A program made the position numbers and the translations under genes. From assembly GCA_029204225.1 (NCBI GenBank), contig CM055095.1, positions 27,210,769-27,274,768 of the forward strand: 64,000 nucleotides of DNA, in the 5' to 3' direction. The DNA comes from Diphasiastrum complanatum. Lineage: Eukaryota > Streptophyta > Lycopodiopsida > Lycopodiales > Lycopodiaceae. Positions 11,550 to 23,500 of this stretch are shown here, one piece after another. The notes under the pieces were generated by a model. It ran no database searches, was not told where the DNA came from, and worked only from the letters and a program-made list of their open reading frames with translations. Every line of letters starts with the position of its first letter. The first letter of the stretch is position 1.

Positions 11550-14500
11550 CTGCAGCATAAAGTACAAGAAACACATCAAAGTGAGCAAGTTCAAATAGTA
11601 TGCTTTTCTTCCAGAAAAGCATTTACATCATCTTCATCACAGAACTTGTGCACAGACATTTGATATTGGCCAACTTGAATAGCCTAATTAGATAAAAATT
11701 TGGTACAATTGAATGAGATAGTATGCTAGAGTCTAGAATTATTCAATCAATGCAAGAGTAGTGGGGCAGAATTTAAGTTACCATGACATGTGGTGCAATG
11801 CGGACACAATATGTTCCAAAACCTGAATAGAATTTCAATGGTCCACCTTCCTTGAGAGTTTTTAAGACACAATCTAAGGAGCCTGTATATGGAAACTTGC
11901 CGTCAGGGCCAGGTTGCATCTTTTGTATCTGAGTCTTGACATAATCAAATGGAAGACTGCATGCCGAAGCAAAGAAACCGGAAACGGCACTAGCACCTGT
12001 GTCAAGGGTCAGGAGTCAGAGGAAACAATATTATCAGATGGAGAAGTCTTCAGTTTGAAATTTGAGGACAATCAAGAACATGCCTTATTATCCAAAATCC
12101 AAAGCAGCCGATACTTCTTGATTCTCCAAGCATGGTGAGGACAATATGCCAATCAGGCTATATGCGGAAAATTGATATTTAAATGAGCTGCTCATAATTT
12201 TTAAAAGAAGGCAATTAGTAGTTACAAAATACTAGCACGTAGTAAAAAGCCTTGCATTTTCAAACGTGGAGGAATGAAGCAGCGGCTGAAGGAAAACGAA
12301 TCTATACCTCCTGCCAATGAAGTCTTATAACGATAAACCATTCTCACAGCATGAATAATGGAAAATGCTCCCTTACCATGAATGTGAATTGCAAGGTCAG
12401 AAAAGCAAAGAAATTCAGGTGACAAATCCTTGGGCCTCGAGCCCCCATGCTATTATCTGGCATGGGACTATATTGGTCAAGCACTAAAACTAAAAATTTT
12501 GACCCAGATCAGCATAATAGAAGGCACTTCCCCCTATAGCATGAATCTATATTTTCCTCCTAGGGGCATTATGGAAAAATCCTTGGGTCTTGGGCTCCCA
12601 TGCTATCATTTGGCATTAGACCATATTGTTCAGGCACTTTAGACCCTTAGTCATTATCCAACCTTTTATTATTCTTATTGACATTATTGGTTATCTGGAC
12701 AATAATGGGCCCCCATTGTTAGGGCACATCCCTAGCCCTAATATTGATGCCTTTGTCAAATATCTGATTGACTAAAGAGCAGCTCTTAACCTAGTCAGAT
12801 CGGTTTAGCTAGACTATTGCATTGTTGCATTGATTTATATAGTAAGAACAAACTTACTTATGTTTAAAGCACTTTTCAGTGGTTCACTATAAACAGGAGT
12901 GAAAATATTTAAGTCAACATTCAATTGTAATGTGAAAAGTAAGTAAATGCTAAAATTATTTCATGCTCGTTTCTTGGATGCTTTATGCTCAGCAACCCGT
13001 GGACTTTTGGGCTTCTATAGGTCCCTTTGACTGCTTTCCAAAACTTCGATTCATGGACAGTAAGTTGAACTTCCCCTTGAAGGACTCTATGAAGTCAATA
13101 AAAAATCCATTCAACTCATTGGCCATAGGCATCCAGCTAATGGCATTGAATTTGTCGTCTAGGAGGATAAGATGTGTGTCTCCTCATGATAGGTCGAATA
13201 ACTCGACCTGCAACATGACTATGAGTGGTGCGCTGTCTCTAATCATCATCATCAGACTCTAGGTCTCGTCGTGGTCTTCTCGTAGAGAAGAAAGAGGTAA
13301 TCAAAGGTTGAGAACTAAGATGACCCTGCTGAGTTGTCTGGCATAGGAACATCTCTCATATCATAAGTGCAACACAGTGGGAGTCCTCGTATGCTATGAG
13401 CAATCATAGTGTGGTGGGCACGTCGCGAAGGGATGTCCATGGAGAAGCCAAGGTCACGAAGTCTCTGAACGAGCAAGGAACGTGGAACGGAATCAAAGGC
13501 TTTCTTGAAGTCCACAAAACAACAGTAAACCCATTCATTCCTATGCTTAGCTTCCTCAATAAGAGCCCGAAGAGTGAAATATGGTCAGTAGTAGAGTAAC
13601 GGGCTCGAAATCCTGCCTAGCCCAAAGCATATAATCTCTTGATCTCAACCTCTAAGCTCGTTGCAAACTAAAGGATAGTACCATATAGCTTTGCAAGAAC
13701 ATGTCCAATCATGATAGTGTGATAGTTACTAGGAATCATGGGGACACCATTTTGTGAATAGGGTGACTGAGGAGAGTGGCTAAGGTGGGGGCAAGTAAGT
13801 CGACAACATGGATGAATAGCTCAGATTCAAGGTCCTCGATGTCTCATGTCCTATGGGTCTTCAGTCTCTTAATGGCTGCAAGGACCATATCAAGGGTGAA
13901 GAATGTGAACTCAGATGGTCAAGGAGATATAGAGATGGGTGAATTGGTAGGTGCGGTGTATAGTCTAGTACCTTGGTCCAGATGTAGAGCTCATCCAGGA
14001 GAGGTGGTGGGGCATGAGGGATAAACTCACGCCAAAAAGAGCAAGACGAAGAGCTAAAAAGAAAGTCAGCAAGGTGTTTTTCTTCAAGTCATCATAGAGG
14101 CATGTTTTTACGATGAAGCATACGATAAATTCTGCATCATACCAAGGGGGGTGTAGAGATTGAGGTGATGAAGAATGTGTGGATTTGCCAAAGCCCAATC
14201 ACAAAATCTTAGATCATCAAACTTCATCATGCATGGCATGGACCAACCTCTACAACATCACTAATCATGATGCCATCACCCTAGAGTAGGTGCAAATCAC
14301 ATGCCCAAACAAATGTCCACACTAGCTTTCAATTAAATGTACAACAACCAACATACTTAGTCTCTATCACTTCTCCAGAAGGGAAGATTCTCATGATGAA
14401 GGGGCTAGCACTAATAAGCCAAGCCAATTGAATGAAGTCCCTAATTCCTCATGCAAAAACCATAGCAAAAAAGGATATATTTTCTAATACCTTATGATGA

Positions 14501-17500
14501 CATGGCATCTATCACGCTATGCACCAACAACCTCCTTCACATGCAAGGGCAAAAGTATATTTCGTTCAATGTTGCACATTCCGTTCCAAAACGCGTTCTT
14601 TATGTCAACAAATATGTTCACTAAGTCTTTAAATTCCAAGAATCATGTTAGATTTTGCACAATGCTACAATTTTAAATTGAAGCGTTCTCATGAAGATCT
14701 AAAAAGATACTGTCAGAGTCTAAAGTGCATGCACATCTGTATATAGTTCCACTGCTTGACGGTTAGAAAAGGAAACACATGTATAAAAGTTAATAACATC
14801 AAAAAGAAAAACCTTCCAAAATTGTTATGCTTACCAATAACAGTTGGGATCTCAGAAAAATTCAATGAATCTCTGAAAAATTCAACACTCTGATCATATG
14901 ATGCAAGCATTCCCATGTTCAATGCCATAGCACGGACCACAGTAGGCCCAGCTCCTTTCCACAACGCCAAAACCCCTTCATCAGCAGATATTCGATAAAG
15001 TGCATGAAATGCATTTTTATAATTGCGTCTTTGTACAAGAGGCAGGGTAGCGTCAGCCTGCATACGAATGAGAGCTAAGTCTGCGGGACTCCCAACACTT
15101 GCACCAATAGCTCCAGCTGTCAGACCACAGAACGCTTTTTGATACAAAGGAAGTGGTTTTCCATCATTAGCAGCTGTCGCTTTTGCTGTCAGTAATCTGC
15201 AAGTTCCCAGTGAATTAAAATCGGAGATATGTTTACAGAATGCCTTTACCTGAAATCTGAACATGTATTGCTAAATCTATGAGAAAACTTTTGCATCTCA
15301 AAAGTATCTGAAGGATCCTGCTTCATAACAATTTTTTTTAGAGATATACTTAACAGAAAAAAAAAATCGAACACTTTTTTACTAGTGTCACATTGTTTAG
15401 CTGACTTAAAAAACATTGAGGTCAAAGTAAAGCCAAGAAAATATGTCATATGCAATTTTACAGGTCATGCAAACAAACCACAATGATATAAAAGGATAGT
15501 GATACCATAGTTCCTAGTGTGCAGATGTTTATGGACATCCTGAGCAACACTAATTTCACAACTGTTCTCCAGAAAAACTGCCTAAATCTTTATAACTCCA
15601 ACAATACAGCACTGATCCATTCAAAGCTGGATAGGCGCATCTGCATTACTCCATCTTTTCAACAGGCTTTTGTAGAACCCACTCCAAAGACATTCCAATA
15701 ATCAAATACTTACTCATTTGGTTCTTGACCTCCGGAATTTTCCAAATACTTACTCAAAATGTAAGTCCACACAATTCACACTCCTTATTTTCTTGATCCA
15801 GTTTACAAGACTGCTTTCATAGCATGCTCATGAACAAATCTTATTCAAAGTATTTGTATGCTCTATATCTATAGTCAAGGAAATACCCTCTAGGTAATAT
15901 AGCTAGTTTTGATTCCCACGTATCTGGATCTACCTTGACAGCCACTCTTGATTTCAGATGGCTGTCCTTTTAACAATAATGCATAACCATGACAGCACAT
16001 GATCACAGTTTTTCTGGCAACACTTGGAATGAGGGAGGCAAGTCAAGTAAGCCAATCACTGAAGCTGTGACTACGAATGCACAGGTTCTTTTCCAAGCAG
16101 ATTTGTGTTGGTTTGACCATTGAGTTTAATAAAAACAAACATCCCTATTAGAGGAACTTCCTGTACACCTTGAAGATAATCAAGTGACATCAGCACGACA
16201 ATCATAGTAAGTGCATCTTTTGGGAACCTTGATACTCAGTAGACAGGGTGATCTTTTGGGCGCCACTCCCAATTTCTAGTTATATTGTGCATCTCCCACT
16301 CATCATCATCAATCACATCACATAGAATCTTTGTTTCCTCCATGGGGCTTAGCAGATTTTAAGGCTCCATTCAACCCTTGAGAGCTTTCCAGATGCAAGC
16401 ACAGGTTTTGCACAAAGAAATTAACTGGAACTTGGATTTGCGTGATGAGCAGATTCCTGAGCCTTACAATGTCTTTTTCCACCTTCCTTTTGACCCGCGG
16501 TTCAAATCCTGATCCTCAACCGATTATGACGAGGTTAAGCGGATGCAAAGAGCACCCTTTTATTACCTTCTATTGCATTTTGTTGTTCTAAGCATGTTCA
16601 ACCAATTGCTTGATCACCTGAAAGCATTGCCTCTGAATTTGTGGATTCTGATACGGATGAACATTGTTGATGTTGCACCAATCAAATTCTTTGAATACTT
16701 CTAAAAGGCTTGATCAACTCATATTTCTCATCTTGTTTTTTTTTACATCCTTTTATAAACATTTGCTATTGTGACGCCAATTGCAACGCAGATGGCAGAT
16801 GCTACTGTTTGATATTTTATTACACATTTACAGATTTGGGAGAACCAGGCAGGGTGTCTATGCCGCATTCCTTCACATGGGGCTTGTTCAGGTGCTCATT
16901 CGCACACTCTTTACAACTTCTTTGATTATTGGGGTAGCATATAGGATAGTAAACCTCATCATATTCACCCTTAGAAAGCTTGGGGATATAAATTCGTTGC
17001 TGATCATTCATTTCAAAGTATGCAGTTGGATGATCCTAGATAAATAGTGATGCAAATTTGGCTCCAAGTCAGAATTTATCACAAGTCATCCAAACCTTTT
17101 AGGAAAAACTACAGGTCTAATACCCGTCCCTTAACAACCATTAGTTGAAGGCATCACTAAATTCTCAATACTAAGGGACAACACAACTGTCAGTTGAAAA
17201 TTTGTCTAATTACTAAGAACTTCGAGTTGATTGAATAGACAGCCAGTATTTGCATCAGTCCATTCTTCTGCCTTTTCAAGATTCCCACTTCTTGCATCAC
17301 AGATCCCGCTTCAAAAATCGAAACATCCATTAACTTCTGCTCCTAACAACAAACATGGTTTGTTTTCAAAAAAATGATAGGACGGTGGCGAAATGCTCTT
17401 GTACTACAGTTCCTGAGGACTTATTGGTATCTGATAGCTTTGCCTACATCTTAAGTGTTTATCCATGCCACTAATGCGCACGCTAGGATCTATGAGTAGT

Positions 17501-20500
17501 CGAGATGCCCTCACCAAGGGACTCTCTCCTCAAGAGTATTTTGTCAAGCACAGAAGTTAAACATTCCTTCCCATAGGGAAAAAAACTGGGCTTTGAGTTC
17601 CACTTAGGAATGCTGAAGCATCACTGGAACTTCTTTTCATTCGCTTTCCAGACCAAGCAATTTCAGAGCCCTAACTAAGCATCCTCCAGATGATCCCACA
17701 AACACTTAAGCACGTGGATTGTCTCCATTCCACAAGCTCCTCTGGAGTCTGCTCTAGATACCACTCCTTAGATAAGTCAAGTAAAATAGCTGGGAAGGAT
17801 CTAAGCTTCATCTCATCACCATCTATCTGAAACACAACACAATTGGCAGCGAATTCCAACAATAACCTTTGTTGATCTCCCTTGTAATAATTGTGAATTC
17901 AAGTTTTTGCACACGTCAGGCTTGCTACACGATTCCATCATATTACAATCTTGATAGGGATGATTATTCGTTTGATGATCCTCAATTCCAAATCAAAAAG
18001 GTCAAAACTACATGAAATAATCACTCGATCAAAAACAAAAATCTGCTTCATAGATTTTGTTGGGCCATAACTCTAATCCCAACTTTGGACACACAAACAA
18101 GCTTCTCAAGCTATGGCAGGTGTGAAGGGGCCAAAAAGCTTACTTGATTCAAGCATACTCAATTTTGAGCTCTAATCAACTAAATTTGATAGGATTCCTC
18201 CATGCTCACTTTTGAATGCAAATGACAACCCTAACAGTTCTTAGAGGATCTGCTCCAATCTTATTGTACGTATTATCTCCTACGAACTTGCCTCACAATT
18301 ATGGCTATAACTCTAGGACTTATTGGCATGATGGACTATTTCAAATGTATGTTTGTCTCATCCAATAAAGTACGCATGGTTATTGCTTCAAATCAGATAA
18401 GCATTGCCATATAAAGCTTAAAGGATTCTACCAAAGTAACCAGCCCACCTTCATTGAAAGGAAAGACAGACAGACAAAGATAAAATTGAACGACCTTTGC
18501 AGTCGGAAAACTCTGCTACTTAGTTGTATTATGCAGGTGTTTCAGGCTTGTAGCATTCCAGAAAGCTGAAATTAATCTTTTGTATAGAAAAAACCCCAAA
18601 TGAAGCATTTCATGAACTTATTGAAGAAAATTTAGAGCAGGGAATGGAAAATATGGGGAATAGAATATTCGACTTTCCAAAAGGTTCCTAAAGAGGATGA
18701 CAGCAAACCCTCTAGAGAGAACAATAGCCCTTGGGATATCCTACCAGGCCTAGTCACCACATTTACTAGTTTCATAACGTCCTGGTGCCTGTCACAGTGC
18801 AATAGAGGACTGAAAAGGCAGGACTTGCCCCCTTCCCATGCAGAATTTCTACAGGTTATCTTCCACAACATAGACCTTCGAGGAAAGGAAAAGTTAACAG
18901 TTAACAGCTCTTACATAGGTATTTGGTATAAAAATGCCTAAAAAAACAGACCAGGGGGAGAGGGGAACTTTGGCCCCTCCCATAGTTTATGCTAGGCGAA
19001 AGTTCTTCCACGACTCGGAGTTCAAGAGGAATATATGATCTATATAGCAAAGAATAAACTCTTAATTTTTTAAAAACTATTAACTACTAAATATAACTTG
19101 AACTTGTATGGTTGATCCCACTAAGAAAATCGCAATCTTAGAAAGTCGCAATCTTAGAAAGACAACTGTGTCCAATCACTATTGAAATATGATTGATACT
19201 GATCACTCTAGGCTAGTCAAAGCCTCAATTCTCGATTCAAATTTCACAACGATTAAGGTCCCAAAGCCTGAGAAACTTTTCAGTTCCTTTTTCTTCTTTG
19301 GCAGATGAACAAAGACATGTTACATGAGCATTTAGAGGTACATTATGCTATCCTATCACCACCTACATTCAACATTTACGTACATAATACACCCCACTTG
19401 TGCTAATTAGGCAAGTAAATCAAGTAGGTTAAGGACCCATGTGGGTTCTAGAGCTAGAATTAGCAAGACACCACCTCTATACATAGCATGCTATATGTAG
19501 CCCAAACTTTGGAGGGGTTTCCACGCCCTACTACACTTTGAATATTCATGTTGTGTGAGCTTTGAAGTCCTCTCTCTCTTGCTTTTGTGTTCTACTCCAT
19601 AGCTGGTTTTCTGAAGCTTTCATAGTGTGCTTACTATGCTGTTATGATACTCCATAGCTAGGCCTTGGAATTTGTCATGGTATCAGAGCAGGTTATGTTG
19701 CCTGTGGTGTGGTGAAAGCTTGGACCTGTTTTTGATCAGATTCCTGCCATTCCTGGAGAGCAGCTTACCTTTGAGGAGGGAGCACTTTTTGTAGGGGCAT
19801 CTGATCTCTGTGCTATCTGCATGGTTGGAGTACTGTTAACAGGCAAGGGGAGTACAGGGAGCCAAAAAGTTTCTAATTTGGGACAAAAAATTTTGAGTCT
19901 TTTTGGACAGCCAGGACTGTAGGAGGGCGCTTTCTACAGTGGGGACTTCAGTGAAAGTTCTGAGTGGACTTGGACAAGGGCTAGGACAGCCATACAGGAG
20001 GATAGTTTCAAATCTAGAAGCCCATTGATACCAGCAGTAAGCCATCCAGAGATGATGGCACTCCTTTTGTGGACGAGACTCTTTATAGACAGCTTGTGGG
20101 TAGCCTGATTTATCTCACGACTACGAGACCAAACATTTCCTATGCGGTTGGTGTAACAAGCCAGTTCATGAGTTCTCCAACTGAAGCACATTGGAAAGCA
20201 GCCAAGAGGGTTTTGAGGTATGTCAAAGGGACAATCTACTATGGGATTGAGTACACAGATGACGGAAAGCTTCAGCTTGGAGGCTTTACCGATTCGGATT
20301 GGGCAGGTGATAGGGATGATCGAAAGTCGACCACAGGTTACACTTTCAACCTTGGTTCAGGGGCCATTTCTTGGTGTAACAAGAAACAGCCCACAATTAC
20401 CTTATAATCGACAGAGGCTGAGTACAGGGCAGCAGCAAAAGCTACCTGCGAGGCAATATGGCTCAAGAGACTTCTTGGGGAGGTGCAGATTCCACAAGAT

Positions 20501-23500
20501 AGTCCTACTATTCTTCAGTGTGACAGTCAGAGTTGCATCCAGCTTGCCAAAAATCCTATGTACCATGCTCGTACGAAGCATATTGAGGTGGATCAACACT
20601 TCTTACGAGAGAAGATACAAAGCGAAGAAATTCAGCTCGAGTACTGTGATACCAACAAACAAGCAGCAGATATCTTTACTAAGGCACTTAGTAGAGAAAA
20701 ATTTGAAAAGTTTCGTAGCATGCTAGGTGTTGGTATGAACAAAATAGCCATTGAGGGGGGGTGTTGAAATAAATGCCTATTTTGCCCCTTAAGGCTTGTA
20801 TACTTGTAACTTGTAAGTTGTGCATAAGACATGGGGGTAAAATATTTATGTAAATAGTACACCCCACTTGTGCTAATTAGGCAAGTAAATCAAGTAGGTT
20901 AAGGACCCATGTGGGTTCTAGAGCTAGAATTAGCAAGACACCACCTCTATACATAACATGCTATATGTAGCCCAAACTTTGGAGGGGTTTCCACGCCCTG
21001 CTACACTTTCAATATTCATGTTGTGTGAGCTTTGAAGTCCTCTCTCTCTTGCTTCTGTGTTCTACTCCATAGCTGGTTTTCTGAAGTTTTCATAGTGTGC
21101 TTACTATGTTGTTATGATAATCCATAGCTAGGCCTTGGAATTTGTCAAAAACAACATCACTAGAATAAATGGACAATCCATAACGCTACTTGGACAACAC
21201 ACCCTTTAATAAAATTACATTTTCAAGCTAAAAGTTGACCTGAAGGTGCCGAGTCGTGCAGTTGTATATGTGGCTTGTCTTAGAAGTCCTGCTGATAAAC
21301 CCTATTATGCCAAAAGCCGAACATAAAACCCCAAATCCACTATAGAATGCTCCTTGGTTACGAGAAATTATGATATCATAATTGAAAATGCTATCAAAAA
21401 GCATCTTGTAGTGTCCAAAAAATGGTGACTCTACTACTAAATATCTCTTCACAAATGTTATCGAACAATAAGTCTGGATATTGTAACATAAAGGGTAAAT
21501 ACAATCATACCTTGTAAAGTGCTCCAAATCCCTCCTGCTTGACCACTTGCTTAGCTACTTGGCTTGCTGTCCCCTGGCCGAGCTGTATACGCACCTGCAC
21601 ACCATCACGTTTATCCTCAATCAAAGAAAATATTTTGGCATGGGTGCCTTATTAACCCCAATCCAAATTGATGTTGTGGACTACAAGTTTGTTGTTGTCA
21701 GCTTCAAATCCTCATGATGTTCCTAAAATACAAATTGAATGGCGTGAAAAATAGAAAGTCATAAGTAACCACTATCCAAAGCCTTGCCCAGTAATTGTTT
21801 CCTATAGATCATGCAAAGTAGAATGTAAATTCAATGTTGAGACCATAAACTCTGTTGATGAACCATCACATCTTAACTGTTTTCCTCCTTTCAAGTTACT
21901 TGCACCCAACAGGGAGAAGCATCACTGAAGATTAAGTCTGGAATGCTAATACGGAAGATACAAACGTGTGAGTGCACGCAGACACACGCGTGTGAGAAAG
22001 AAAGAACAAAAGCTAATCAATGTCTTGAGATACCAAATGGTACGTACATAAGACCAAATAGCACCTGTCAAGAGAGAACAGGATTCAATGATCGAAAGGA
22101 CACTAATGTCCTGGAAAATGGATTTATTGATGGTTCTCAACCCTGAACCTAAGTAACTTACGTATTACTATTGCTAGACTGTTCTTCTAGACATTTGCCG
22201 GCTTGCAATGGAGGCAAACTATACCTTTTAAATACAGCAATGAAATCCTAAAACCACTTCCCAAGTTGAATCTCTCTCAGTTGGAACCCTACTTTTCGAC
22301 CCTTGTGTTGATGCGATTTCGACCATTTTCATATCCAACTTGTATTCAGAATGTGGAAAAAAACATTTTGCAACAAAGTGCCAATACATTATCTTATTTA
22401 ATTTTTTTGAATGTTTGCTATTTAATTTTTAAGGGATACCAACTTGCATATAATGCTAGGTTTACAGGCCAGAGGTTATGGCCTCGGACATCCATGTATT
22501 GGACCATACAGCTCAGGATCTAACCGTCATTTACTATTTGGCATTTATTAGAGACGATATGATCATGATCGAACTCTAGCCCAAACTCATGGGCTCTTAT
22601 TTTAGATTATATGCAAACACCTCATTGAGCTCAATTATATCAACTTATTTGGCTTAGTGAACAGAGATCCTTGCAGAGATCACTGTTATTCCACTGATTA
22701 TGGTTCGTCTCCAATATTTGATATTCCTCGCTATTTTGTGTTCTGTGTGATGTTTTTTCATTACTTAATACAAGAACACATTTTGGCTAGGAGCGGATGC
22801 GCACCTGCATCTATAGTATTTAGGAGCTCTTTTGTTTTAGGGCGCCTGATCCTTGCTGCAAGGCTCTAAAGAGTATGTGATGAATTTTCCTCGAGTAGCA
22901 GGAGATAGGGCCCAGCATGGCTAACTTCTGAAGGTGCTGTCACCTTCGAATGTGCCTCAAAGGACTTTTGTTGAGATAGTATATTGTTGTGTTTCCTATA
23001 GTAGAGTACTCCTAATGTACTTTACAGCTCTTCTTTTGAATCCTTACAAGTTAGCTTACTAAATTTTCTGTTTCTCCACTTTCAGAACTTCATCCTTTTT
23101 TTGGCGAACATTTTTGAATCTATTTACATTCTTGTTCTTCCTACAACCGGGTCTTTTTTTGCAGTTTACTAATCAACCACAATACGATTTACTAATCATC
23201 AACCGCAATACGAGTTCAATTTGCAGTTTTCACAGATTTCCTGGACTTCATCTTTTCCATACTGCTTTGTTCCCTTTTGTTTGGAATTTAAACTCTATTC
23301 TTCCTTCAGTAAAGCACCTCTAGTGCACTTTACAAGTTGCCATTTTGATATCTAAAGTTAGGAGGATCAAAATTCCATCCTTTATTCTAGTCATTTCTCT
23401 CATAGCTTTGCTCATATCCTTCAGCACCTGTGTACTGTTCCTGAAAGAGATCGATGCTCTTCCATTTCACAACTTATTGATTGCATTTCGAGAGGTTGAT

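Noticed and set aside
18632-18871. Minus-strand 79-codon frame in DTC intron 3
   Set aside because: No recognisable family; the carrier is already complete without another exon here.
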